Source of the DNA: Panagrolaimus kolymaensis
Taxonomy: Eukaryota > Nematoda > Chromadorea > Rhabditida > Panagrolaimidae
Reading direction: 5' to 3'
DNA: 64,000 bases
NCBI GenBank assembly: GCA_028622995.1
Contig: JAJQJQ010000006.1
Span: 620,001-684,000 of the forward strand
Shown here: positions 12,111-22,306 of the stretch, piece by piece
Layout of the letters: each line of letters begins with the position of its first letter
Position numbering within the stretch: position 1 is the first letter of the stretch
Notes under the pieces: generated by a model
What the model was told of the DNA's origin: nothing
The model's input: the letters and a program-made list of their open reading frames with translations, nothing else
The model's database searches: none
Translations under genes and position numbers: made by a program

Positions 12111-13055
12111 CAAAAAAAATATGGGTATTACTTTGTTTCAGTTTTTAATTGTTTGAAGAATGGTTTTTGTTTTTGACTTTATCAGTTTTTTCCTTTTCAT
12201 TAATTTTTTGTTACCGAAAAAAAAGACAAAAAAAAGAGGGAAAATTGATTGAAAGCAATCAATAAAATAATCAACTCAGCAAATTGTTCTCACAGTTAAA
12301 AAATCTAACAAGCAAAAATGTTTAAAAAAAAAAAAGTAAAAAATCAAAGCAAACAATATCGCTTTCTTTTTTTTCATAATTTTTTACTCTGTGAATGAAA
12401 AAAACAAAATTCATTCATTCTTCTTTTTTTCATATTCAAAAGCTTGGTTTATCAATATTTTTTTAAATTTAATTAATATCTTTTTCATGTTTGATATTCG
12501 CAGTGGCAGTGGCAGTGGAGAGACAGACATAAAAAAAGAAGAAGGTTTCCTTCGTTCTTGGTAAAATAAATATTTATTATTAAAGTTTTCGTTGAATTTT
12601 TCCATCAATAAAACATTATCCGTTTATGCATTTTTTAGTTTAGTTTTTCTCGTTTTAATAAAAGAGACCATCGAAAATTTTTGATATTAGAATCAAGGAA
12701 AACCTTTATGCAGTTATTTTTACGAAAAGTGTTACCTCACATACATTAATAAAAATGGATACTAAAAATATTCAAAAAACGAAGTGAATAAAGCTTTTAA
12801 AAAAACTATGTAATTTGCTGCTTTAGCATATTTTTATCCCTTCTTTTTTCGCAAGTGCAGTGAAACAAGTAACAAAAAGAATCTTTGGATGTTTGTTATA
12901 ACAAATCGAATTTTAACATTACAGATGCTACACAAAGCTAATTATACGGGTATAAGATGGCAAAGAAGAATAAGAACAACAAAGATTTTATTTATAAATC
13001 ACAAAGAAATGATAAAACAAAGTAAATAAAAAACACGGCAAACAAACAAAAATAA
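12111..13055. other. Intergenic region upstream of lipase, no gene seen
   Basis: Non-coding AT-rich DNA between the lipase start and the BTB gene stop. The CAGTTT array ends near 12,297 (single weaker copies follow, such as 12,711). It probably holds the lipase promoter and the 3' end of the BTB gene; no element is recognisable. Confidence 0.5.
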
Positions 13056-14347
13056 TCAAAATTCAATATCATTTTGAGCACAAAAAACTCTGCAGCGCTT
13101 TCGAAGATCTTTCATTTCGTATTGTTCAGCCATTTGTAAGCGAGTATGAACATTTTCAACAGTCATTGTTTGATCAAGTTTAACAAGAGTAAGTGCCTAA
13201 AAATAGAAGCATTTTAGACAAGAAAGTATTAAAGAAAGAAAACTGCTTACCATAAGTTGTTGGATATCATATTTATCGGCAATTCTGTAAAGTTCTTCAA
13301 ACTCTTCAACATCAGTGATAGCTCCATTTTCACAAAATTCAACCATTTGACGAACAACTTCAGCATCAAAGTCGACAATTTCAATAGAATTTTCAGTTGA
13401 TTCTTTCCAATCTTGATCAAACATTGCTTTGAAGACAGACGAACTTGCAGCCATAAATGGTTTACTTGTCTGAAAACATATGTATTTGAAAAGTAAAGAT
13501 AAAAAAACAAAAAACTTACTTCGATAGTATTTCCTTTGCATTTGATGGTAAACTTAATTGAAGGATCATCTTTCCATAGTTGCTTTAAGTTTTCGCTAAC
13601 ACTTTTCATTTCCATTAAGGTTGAAGATGAGCATTGTCGAGTTGTAATAACATCAACATAGAGGCATAACTTCTTACAGTCTTTATCGATTGTGAATGCT
13701 AAAATTAATAAAAATTAGATGTTATCAATAACTCTTAACTCTTACAATTTCCTTCAACTTCTTCATTTTGGTCAAGAAAATATCCATATTTGAATACACC
13801 AGGATTAGGATTGATATCAATGTAAAATGATAAAGAATCAGGATTAAAAGGTTCTCCACTTCTATCACGAATAGCACCGCGATAAGGATGATCACGAGCA
13901 GGATTACCGCGACGATTAGGAAGATCACGATCAGGAGCACCAGGACGATTAGGAAGATCACGATTAGGAGCATCAGGACGATTAGGAAGATCGCGATCAG
14001 GAGCACCAGGACGATGAAGAAAATCACGATCAAGAGCATCAGGACGAAGATCACGAACATGAGCAAGGCGGTGATAAAGATAAAGATCCATAAAATAATC
14101 GGGCCTACGACCTTTTCTGTTAAATATGAAAATTCCAGTATGTTTTGTGCCAGTGTAAGGATCAATTGATGTCATAACCGGACTACTAAATCCATTTGCA
14201 GCAAGTTGTAAAAAATCATCATGGGCACTAATATCGAGATTCCATACGAACATTTTGTTAATACGAACAACCTGAAAGAAAAAAATAATGATAAATTAAA
14301 TTATATAATAATGAACTTACTTGAGATTTAGCAGAAGTCGAAGACAT
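13056..14347 (-). CDS. BTB-domain protein with 11-residue repeats, 363 aa
   Basis: Probable Cullin-3 adaptor-type BTB protein. Five exons join in phase: 14,321-14,347 (MSSTSAKSQ), 13,746-14,271, 13,520-13,698, 13,251-13,469 and 13,056-13,196. The C-terminal half is a BTB/POZ domain: FTIKCKGNTIE, then MAASSSVFKAMFDQDWKES, EIVDFDAEVVRQMVEF, ADKYDIQQLM and a BACK-like start (MAEQYEMKDLRKRC). The N-terminal half (VWNLDISAHDDF, FYIDINPNP) may be a divergent MATH domain, which would make it a MATH-BTB protein of the kind expanded in nematodes, but that is not certain. It is interrupted by tandem units like RPGAPDRDLPN. The introns are short and lack the CAGTTT array, unlike the flanking lipase gene. 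Confidence 0.88.
13870..14060. repeat. 33-bp tandem coding repeats
   Basis: In-frame 33-bp units within the BTB gene encode about five imperfect copies of an 11-residue R-P-x-A-P-x-R-D-x-P/H-N/H unit. Some copies differ by only one or two bases, which suggests recent slippage or unequal exchange. Because the unit is AGGA/GATC-rich, other frames also stay open here; those are not genes. Confidence 0.85.
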
Positions 14348-14688
14348 GTCGCTGTAATAAATCTTGAAAAAACCAATGAACAGATGAAAGATAAAGTTTA
14401 TGATGAAAGTTTTCAAGGACGTATCAAAAAACTTTTTAACAAAAAAAGATTAACAAAAAACAACGAAACAAAGATTCTACCGCGTGGCACAAGATTTTCT
14501 TCGCAAGAGTTAGTAGATTTAAAATTTCTCTAGCGAGTAAGCTTGTTATTGAGCGAAGTCGATGAAGCTTTTTGTTTTAGGAATTCTAAATTTAGTCATT
14601 TTGATGAAAATAGAAATACGTTAATATTTATTTATTAATAAAAGAAATACATACAAAAAAATGTAAAAAAAAAGTTAAAAACATGAAT
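14348..14688. other. Compact intergenic spacer, no gene seen
   Basis: About 340 bp separates the BTB start codon from the end of the next minus-strand gene. Because the BTB gene lies downstream in the direction of transcription, the spacing is at the loose end of what nematode operons show; no spliced-leader evidence is available. The plus-strand open frame at 14,321-14,533 has no family features and overlaps the BTB start. Confidence 0.45.
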
Positions 14689-16284
14689 TTATTCAATAGT
14701 AGTTTTCTTTGAAGCTTGTTTGCTTTTCGATTTAGTTGATGCTTCATTATCATCTCCACCTTTCTTAGATTTTTAAATTTTGTCGCTTCCTTTAGTTGAT
14801 GGCTTTGATTTATTTTTATCCTTATTTGTTGTTTTCGTCATTGGTTTGGTAGTACTTGGAGCTTTCAAAACAACTGATTCTTTTGTTGTTGAAGCAACTG
14901 GAGCAGCAGCAGATACAGATAGAGGAGGTGGTTGTGGTAACAGTTTTGGAACATCCTTGACTTTCTTTTTACTTTTTGCAACTGATGATTGTTTGAATGA
15001 AGCATTATTGGCTTTTTTCTTTTGAGATTCTTCCTTTTTTCGTTGTTGTTGTATTCCTTCAACTTGATTGTTGTCTTCAATTTTTGGTTGTTGTTGTATT
15101 CCTTCAACTTGATTGTTGTCTTCAATTTTGGGTTGTTGTTGTTCTTTGAATTTTCTTGCTTTCTTTAATTTTCTTTCAAAATAGCACCAATAACTGAAAT
15201 ACAATAAGCATAAGTAAAATGAACATTCAACTAATAAAGGAGGGAATTAGAAGTTAGTAGTAGCTATTTAACGCCATTGCAAAGTTATAAACTTGTACGA
15301 GAAATAAAATTACCCAATAGCAAATACAGGAATAATCAAAACGATGATAACAATGATGAGAATAATCCACCAATAATTTGCCATAAATCCTGCATCTGCT
15401 ACATTTGTTGAACTTGGTATGGCATTTGATTGAGTAGTCGAAGGATTGATTGTCGATGTTGTAGTTGTTACTGGCTTTTTGATTATAGCATCTTTCTAAA
15501 AACGTAAGTTTAGAAAAGGAATGAATGAAAATGGAAGAAAACATGCAATATTGATTGGACATGACGAATCAGCTTTGATAACTTGAAATTTGATATTTCC
15601 ATCTTTGTCGAATTTAGGAGTACAGCTAGCAAAAAATTCAGCCATAAATACAAAATCAGCTTTAGGATGCTTCATCACATATTCATAACATTCAGGAAGC
15701 TTGGACTTTTTAAGAGGTGTACCTAAAGCAAAATATCCATGAGTTCATTGGATCAGAATCTTTGACTTACTATTATCTAACATAATATCATCTTCAACAG
15801 CTATTATCTTTACTCCACATTGAGATGGATCAGAACATAATTTAGCAGCTTCATCATTAATTTGGCCAGCTTCAGCTTCATAGCAAATATGGAAACTAAA
15901 AAATGAAAAAGTATGAATGACTCGTGATTAAAGAAATAAACAACAAACTTACTCCCCAGTGCAATTATTAGGACAAATAACAAAAGTTAATGATCCATTG
16001 GAAATTGTTAGTTCAATATCACCATGTCCAATGAAACCAACAACACCATTTTCTTCTTCAGTTGCAATTAAACTTCGAGCATTACCAACATCAGCAGATG
16101 CAATATTTTCAATAGCAGCATTTTTACCATTTGATGAAATTGATGAGAGAGAAGAATCCTTCAAATCCAGATTATGTCGTTGTACTCTTAAACCAATATT
16201 ACATTCAACAACAGGAAACAAAGGTAACACAGCAGCAAAAAGAAATATTAATAATTTGATGGAACCGCAACAGCCAATTTTCAT
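14689..16284 (-). CDS. One-pass membrane protein with Lys-rich tail, nematode type
   Basis: Unrecognised type I membrane protein. The start is the ATG at 16,284 with a signal peptide (LLIFLFAAVLPLFPVV). Exons are about 15,953-16,284, 15,772-15,897, 15,545-15,721, 15,313-15,494 and from 15,194 downward. The exon 3 to exon 4 junction is uncertain because the best in-frame acceptor is not the expected one. The ectodomain has paired cysteines (CPNNCTG, FHICYEAEAG, SQCGVK, LPECYEYV, SCTPKF). It is followed by a Thr/Ser-rich stalk and one membrane helix (WWIILIIVIIVLIIPVFAI). The cytoplasmic tail has two copies of a 16-residue QQQPKIEDNNQVEGIQ unit and then a Lys-rich region. An in-frame TAA at 14,773-14,775 ends the frame, but the same frame continues in the same Lys-rich style for 27 codons to a second TAA at 14,689. 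I give the longer extent; the annotated stop may be either. Confidence 0.65.
15040..15140. repeat. 48-bp direct coding repeat (two copies)
   Basis: Two adjacent, nearly identical 48-bp units encode the duplicated QQQPKIEDNNQVEGIQ segment of the membrane protein tail, with a partial third start (QQQRKKEE). Simple in-frame duplication. Confidence 0.8.
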
Positions 16285-16629
16285 TATCGTTGTTTTGTTT
16301 GTTTGAATGAATGAAGGAAAGCAGTTTCGAGAAAGAAAAAGCTATGGAAAAGAGTGGAAACGCAACATGCAAATTTTAATGGATTTTCCCAAGCTTTTGG
16401 ATAACAACTTTAGCGTGTCTTTTTTGAGGATAGCTAACTAATACGCCTGCTTGTAACTTCAATGCTATCTAACACTTTTGCTTAAATCCAACTACAAAAA
16501 CACACATAAATTTTTGGCTCAAAAAAGGTTTATAAAAATCAGAAAACAAAAAAAGTAAAGTAAAAATTTAAGTACAAAATCAAAAGTAAAAAACAATAAA
16601 AGCGAAATCAAAGATTTTGTTTAATTTAT

Positions 16630-17309
16630 TCATTCATCTTCTTCATCATCATCCATTTCAATATATTCGAGATTATCGTCATCTTCATCGGCTTCATCAA
16701 GATGATCAGGTTCAGGTTCTAGTTTGGAATAAACGATTAAATCACGATTGATTTGAGCTTCTTCTTCATCAGTGAAATCAGAAGGTAAATTCATAAAATA
16801 TCGTAATTCATCCACGGTTTTTCCTTTGCACCATAAATTCAAACAATAACATCCAGCATCAATGAGACGAGGCATATTCAAGTAATTTGCAGCACATAAA
16901 ACTTCCATTAACTTGTCGTTTGATAACTTTGATAATAGCTTCATTTCCCATTCATCTTTTGATGGTTGATTTGTGGCTGCATCGATCGTTGATAAAGGAA
17001 CATAAGTTGGAGAATCTTTGAAATAATCACAAAATTTAATGAGAATTGGAAGTATCGAACTTGAAACTTGAAATAATTCTAATTTGATTGGTTCATTTTC
17101 TTTTGATGGTTGACGATCAAAATCTGAAAAAATAAAAATGTGAGTTAGCAACCGAGAAAAAACAAAAACTTACTTGTAGCATCAGTTAAAAGGATAGATT
17201 CTTTGATGAAAGCATAATCAATGATGAAAGAATTTCCATTTTCAGTGATGAGTTCAAATTTAGAAGAATGTTTTTGAGTTGGTGAAGCATCAATCATTTC
17301 ATAATCCAT
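16630..17309 (-). CDS. SKP1-like protein, 2 exons, 209 aa
   Basis: Relative of SKP1, the adaptor that links F-box proteins to Cullin-1 ubiquitin ligases. Two exons join in phase: 17,174-17,309 and 16,630-17,123. The N-terminal half is a divergent POZ fold (FELITENGNSFIID). The C-terminal half matches the SKP1 dimerisation region: DKLMEVLCAANYLNMPRLID, then CKGKTVDELRYFMNLPSDFT followed by DEEEAQINRD. The usual short WCEEK-type end is replaced by an acidic tail of about 40 residues (DEADEDDDNLEYIEMDDDEE), longer than typical SKP1 (about 160-170 aa). Nematodes carry many SKP1-related genes, and this fits that divergent group. The ATG at 17,309 is chosen because the frame upstream is intron-like. 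Confidence 0.9.
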
Positions 17310-18546
17310 ATCCACGGTTTTTGACGAAAGAAAAAGCAGAGGAAAATTGATAATAATTTGCAGCAAACGAAGATCAAGAAAATATCGAAGATGAAAAGAA
17401 AAAGATGAGAAAGTTGTTGCAAGTTTGATTTGTGATTGAAAATAATAACTTTTTTGAAGTTGGAAAAAGAAGCGAAATGAAATAAGCTTTCTTTCAAAGA
17501 CAAAAAAAAAATGAAGGATGCCTTCAAAGGTCAAAGCGATTACATGGCAAGATGTCAAAGCCGAGTCAAATTGGCGACATTTATTTTTCTTTAGGCTATA
17601 TTTTTGAAAGGCTTTTTCTTTGCACTGATCGAATAAAAAACGAAAAACCCGCGGAGATGATTATTATTTTTTAAATTAATATGCATATTTGAATATTTTG
17701 CTAAAATATTCGCCAAAAGTTAAATGTTTTTTTACACTTTTGAAGCTAAAGCTCTCATACATTTCTTCCAAAGAAAATATTTGAAAATAAAATTTATGAA
17801 TTTTTTGTTTAGTAAACTAAAAAATGTGATTACCCTTGACTTTTCCTTTTTCTATGCAGTTTATTGGCTTTTTTAATTACTTGATTTTGTTGTTATAGCA
17901 TTAAAGCAGGCAGCTTTTCTATTTGGCTTGGAAGAATTTTTTTTTTGAAAACGAATTTCATTCGAAGTTGTTGATTCAAAATGCAGATGCTAAAAATTTT
18001 CATTGGAACAACAATCCTTCAACAAAACAAAAGACAGTTTAATTTTATTTTTTACCATACTTTTACTTTTCCAGTTTTGGCGATTTTTTATTCAAAAAAA
18101 TTTTGAATTTAAATGAAAAAACAACATTTTTTTCAAATTCAGTTTTATAATATTTTTAACCTTTCGACCTTTTGTGTGTTTTTTTTTATTCAAAGGAAAA
18201 GCTTTTTAACTTATGTTTTAACTTATTTTCTTCTTCCCAAATATTACTCTTGTCAGTTTATTGAACATCCAAAAAACAAAAAAATGTCGCCTTTTTTATA
18301 TAATTTTTTGTTAGATAAAAAAAACACAAGTAGCAATCAAATAAAATATATTTATTTTATTGTCTCATAAATATGCGTGGTTTTTTGGTGATTATTCATA
18401 CAAACATAGACATTTGACATAAAAATTAACAGTTTTTTACGCATTCTCTGGACATTAATTACCCGGGGATTAAAAAACAAAATAAATAAACATTACACAG
18501 TTTTTTTTTCTTTTTAAAAGAAAAGGACAATTTGGAAAGTGTGTAT
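17310..18546. other. Intergenic region, no gene seen
   Basis: Non-coding AT-rich DNA between the SKP1-like start and the ML-domain gene stop. CAGTTT motifs begin near 18,033. The plus-strand open frame 18,113-18,370 is Phe/Lys-rich and overlaps three motif copies; I do not treat it as a gene. Confidence 0.5.
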
Positions 18547-20020
18547 TCAGTTTTGTTCAGAAAAACGAATTTGTGCTACAACGCATGCAATTTCTTCATG
18601 CTTTGAATCTTGATTATAATCAAACATGCGAACTTCAAGTTGATATGGTTTCTGAAAAAAAAAAAGAAGACTATAGATGAATTCAGTTTTATTATGAAAT
18701 TTTTTTAAAAGAAAAATCATGTTTAGGTCATGCTTACCCGCCGAGATAATTTTATATATACAGTTTTTTCTTGCGCTTTTAAGGGCGCTTTTTTACCTTG
18801 AATCCCATAATGAAAATTTTAAAAGGTAACAGTTTTTTGACTAATCTGGGGGCAAGCAGTTAAAGACGAGAAAAAAAAGTTAAAAAACATTTTTTTTCAT
18901 ATTTTCTTTAGAAGAAACAAAGGTACAGTATTTTTCACTAGTATATTTCAAAACGAAGTGTTTTCGAAGGTCACAGTTTTCTATGTTGCATTTCAGTTAA
19001 TTTTAAAATATCTAATGGACAAACATAAAGTTTTCGTGATTTTTTTTCCGAGAGATTCTGTGCTGCAGTTTTTCTAATTTCCCTTGGCTGTTTTTGAAAG
19101 TATACAGTTTTGTTTTTGTAATAGCAGTAAATAGCAGTTAAAAATTTATCGGAATAGAAAAAAATTCCTCTTTTTTTTCTCGCTAGAAACCCCGGTGTTG
19201 CAGTTTTAATATTTTCCTTTATAAAAAGTAACTTACATTAGCTGCAAGAGTATTAATAATTTGTGCAAAGCCTGAAAGATCTAAAGATAATTTAAGATCG
19301 AGATCTCCAGTTTGAAGAGGGCAATTATGAGCAAACTCGCAACCATCAATATCATTCAAAAGTCCAAAAGTTGGAATTTCAGACCATTTACAATCTCCAG
19401 AAAGCCAATCCACGCCATATTGAAGAATTTTAACTTTCACTTTATTATCAGTATAAACTACGCCATTATTTACGCTAATCAAATCAAGAACCATAGCTTT
19501 ACGAGGATCAATGGGATACATAGGATTTCCATTGCCATCATAAACTTTTGAATCTTTTACCATTAATGGCCAAGCTAAAAAAAAATTACGGTAATTTTAA
19601 GAAAGACAGTTTGTTAGTTTTTTAAAAAAGTACTCAGTTTAAATAATAAAAACTTTTAATCTTCGACAACGAAAAAGATTCTACGCAGTTTATAAAAAGA
19701 TTTAAGATTTTTAAATTATTTCCTATCCACCGACACTTTTATTTGTGCCTATGATTTGTAGAAAGTTGGTCCTGTCTTTATTAGCAATTTGCAGTTTTAT
19801 ATTAAATTAACTTTATTGAATAAACAAAAATATCTAATCTAGAATGTTTCATCTGTAACAGTTTCAAACTTTTATTAAAAAACGTCCAATTTTTATGGTA
19901 ATATTTTTCTTTACAAAACAGTTTATTTTTTACACTCAAATAAAATGAAACATATTTTTGTTCATTATTCCTTCAACGATCAGTTTTTTTTTTCATACTT
20001 AAAATTATTTTCCAGTTTAA
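18033..20020 (+). repeat. Plus-strand CAGTTT motif array, block 2
   Basis: The same motif as in block 1 recurs on the plus strand through the 3' flank and both introns of the ML-domain gene. Copies are seen near 18,034, 18,073, 18,140, 18,255, 18,429, 18,499, 18,548, 18,685, 18,761, 18,830, 18,974 and onward. One copy (18,548) overlaps the gene's own TGA stop codon: the last codons AAC AAA ACT GA are the complement of CAGTTTTGTT. The array stops before exon 1 and does not extend upstream of it. Confidence 0.8.
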
Positions 20021-20241
20021 TAATACCGTAATTATTTTTTTCTGCCCAAAATAAATCCTTTTAACCCATTTAAAAAATTCAACTTACTTCCATCACAATT
20101 AAATGTATGAATTTTGGTGTCAGTTCCGTTAGGGAAATCACAAGTTTTTAAATTGTGAAGTGGAATAGCTGATCCATTTCCAACAAGCATCAAAACAACA
20201 ACAGCTACAGCTACAACAAGGCAAGAAAGTTTGTTGAACAT
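18547..20241 (-). CDS. Secreted ML-domain (GM2 activator-like) protein
   Basis: Small secreted lipid-binding protein of the MD-2-related lipid-recognition (ML) family. Three exons join in phase: 20,088-20,241, 19,237-19,574 and 18,547-18,651, about 198 residues. It starts MFNKLSCLVVAVAVVVLMLV, a clear signal peptide. The mature part has the family's spaced cysteines (LKTCDFPNG, FNCDGTWPL, GDCKWSE, DGCEFAHNCPLQTGD, EIACVVAQIRF) and a strand typical of the fold (YQLEVRMFDYNQD). The length and Cys pattern fit GM2-activator-like members. Such proteins bind sterols, phospholipids or glycolipids; the ligand here is unknown. The two introns (436 and 585... about 0.5 kb each) are much longer than those of the neighbouring SKP1-like gene and are filled with the CAGTTT array. 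Confidence 0.88.
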
Positions 20242-22306
20242 ATTTTACCTTTTTGATTTGAAAATTAAGAAATTGGGCGATTTTATGTCTACTTTTATAT
20301 TCTCCCAAAATGAATAATATTTTTGTGAGGTCGAAGAACAATGAATTATCTATTATTTTATTTGCTTTTTTTTATGGTAAGGGGAAATGGTGGAGGCATA
20401 ATCTATGCTAACTATATGGGTCTCCATTTTTTTTATGTCCGGTATAGATAAGGCTATAAATTTTTGTTCATGGGTAATAAAGTGGTGCCACCCCAGATTC
20501 AGCAGCAGCAGCCATCAAGCAACAAAGAATTAATTCTTATCTAATTTATTTTATTCTATTCATCATTATAAGATCGCATAAAATAAAATATAGAATAGGA
20601 ATAATCATGCGAGAGGAGGGGAAGGAAGAAAAATTTTAGGCAACAGCAGCAGAATAAAATTTATAGCTAAGTAACTAACCTTGTTTGCTTGAATAAGATT
20701 TTTTTTATGGAAGCTAAAAACACAAAAAAATAAATAACAATGAAAATGATTATCTTTTTTTTTTTTGCAAGAATCAATCTTGCTTTTTTTGTTGAGAAAA
20801 AATGTAAACAAGAAATCTAAAAAGTTGGAAACACAAAAAAAAGAAAGGTTAAATATAATTAATTGGCGTTAGTTGTTGACGGAAGGAAACTATGCCCGTT
20901 GATCATTGAAGTGATGGCTCTAAAATTCATTTTCGGGGTACTGTAGGGAAAGAAAAAGCTATTGATGACTTTTAAAAAAATGCATGGTTGTTGTGTTTCA
21001 TTTTGATGAATAAATGACCGTTATTAAAAATAATTTTTTTTTTAAAGTGAAACTTATATTATAAAAATTTAGAAAGTTTTTTAACAGTTAATAATATTTT
21101 TTTACATGGCTTTCATTCAAGACAGTTTAAAAACAAAACAAACATATTTCACAGTTTATAAAAAAAGAAATAACCTTCTAAATTAATCTTTTTCTTGAAT
21201 TTTTCAGTTTTGTTTTGATTATTTGTTAATGAAGCCAGTTAAATCTATAGTAAACTTTTTTTGAAAACCAATATAAGAAGAAAAATAAATTAAATTAAAA
21301 ATATTCTTATATCGCTATAAACAGTTTAATTTTTCACCGAATATTTAAAAAAATTTTTTTTTCTGTTTTAGTATAGTTTAAAATAAAACGATAATAACGG
21401 AGTCATTCAGTTTAATTTTCTATTTTTTTTTGATTCTAGAATTTTGCAGGTTTTTTTATTTGAATTAAAAAAAAGAAGATAATTCGAAACTTAATATGTT
21501 ATCGTTTCCTTTGAAAAACAGTTTTACATAAAATTTAATTATTAATTCTTTTAGATTTTTTTTTTCTAAAAATCAGCCAACTCAGTGGACACTTAATTAT
21601 TGGCAAATTCAGTTTTTATTAAATTGTGTAAAAATTCTTTGCGAAAAATTGTTTTTCAAAGACTATTCAAAAAAACACGAAATTTACCAGTTTTATTTTT
21701 TATTTTAAAGTTTAATTAAAAACTGAGGATAGAGTATCCATCCTAAATTAAATATTAACAGTTTTTTTTATTTCATAAATTTTTTTCTTACCTTTGCCTC
21801 CAAGTTTTTCTAATCAACAGTTTTTATGACAAAAAAAGAAAAACGTGTTTATAGTTTTATATTTCTGTGATCGATGTTAAAAAATTATTTTCTTTTTTTA
21901 CAGTTTATTAAATTTAAATAGCTTTAATGGATTAATCGATGATTAAAAATTTGGCTGACAGTTAACAAATTTTTTTATTTGCTTTTTTTTAATAAATTTA
22001 ATATAATAAAAAAGCCAAAACTCCAATAACAATTTTAGATCATTGTCAAACAGTTTTTTTGGGTTTATTTTTTTATTAGATTTGCTCCACTTTTCTATGA
22101 CTACACAAGTTCAGTTTTAAATCTTTGGATCATAACAAAAAGTTCAATTTATTCCAGTTTTTTAATATCCAAAAATATTAAATGGGTTTTATTGAAGAAA
22201 TTATTTAATGACAGTTTAAATTTTCAAAAGTGTTTTTTTTTGTTTTTGTTTTTTTGGTGTATGTTTCACCAAAGAAATCTCGGCTCAGTTTTTAAACGAA
22301 ATATAT
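20242..22306. other. Intergenic region, 3' half with motif array
   Basis: No gene is supported. The first 0.8 kb (20,242-21,080), upstream of the ML-domain gene, has no CAGTTT copies and probably holds its promoter. From 21,085 the array resumes and runs into the 3' end of the GH19 gene. The open frame 20,605-20,811 is low complexity. Confidence 0.5.

Larger units (their letters stand above)
2221..12300 (+). repeat. Plus-strand CAGTTT/CAGTTA motif array, block 1
   Basis: A short motif, CAGTT followed by T or A and then an A/T run, recurs on the plus strand throughout this interval. Between 2221 and 3029 I count 16 copies, starting at 2221, 2281, 2322, 2347, 2367, 2450, 2534, 2594, 2667, 2727, 2798, 2838, 2902, 2940, 2971 and 3029, a mean spacing near 55 bp. 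The reverse complement (AAACTG or TAACTG) is almost absent. The array fills introns and intergenic DNA around two minus-strand genes and is interrupted by exons and by mobile-element insertions. Chance would give roughly one copy per 2 kb at this base composition (my estimate). Function unknown. Confidence 0.85.

Noticed and set aside
2221..12300. CAGTTT copies as 3' splice acceptors (TTTTCAG) of plus-strand exons
   Set aside because: There are far too many, with no open plus-strand frames between them and no matching donors; they also occur inside introns of verified minus-strand genes.
13725..14169. Long Leu/Ile/Val frame (minus) and Arg/Thr frame (plus) across the BTB repeats
   Set aside because: Alternate frames of the 33-bp tandem repeat. 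The BTB frame has the splice sites and the domain.
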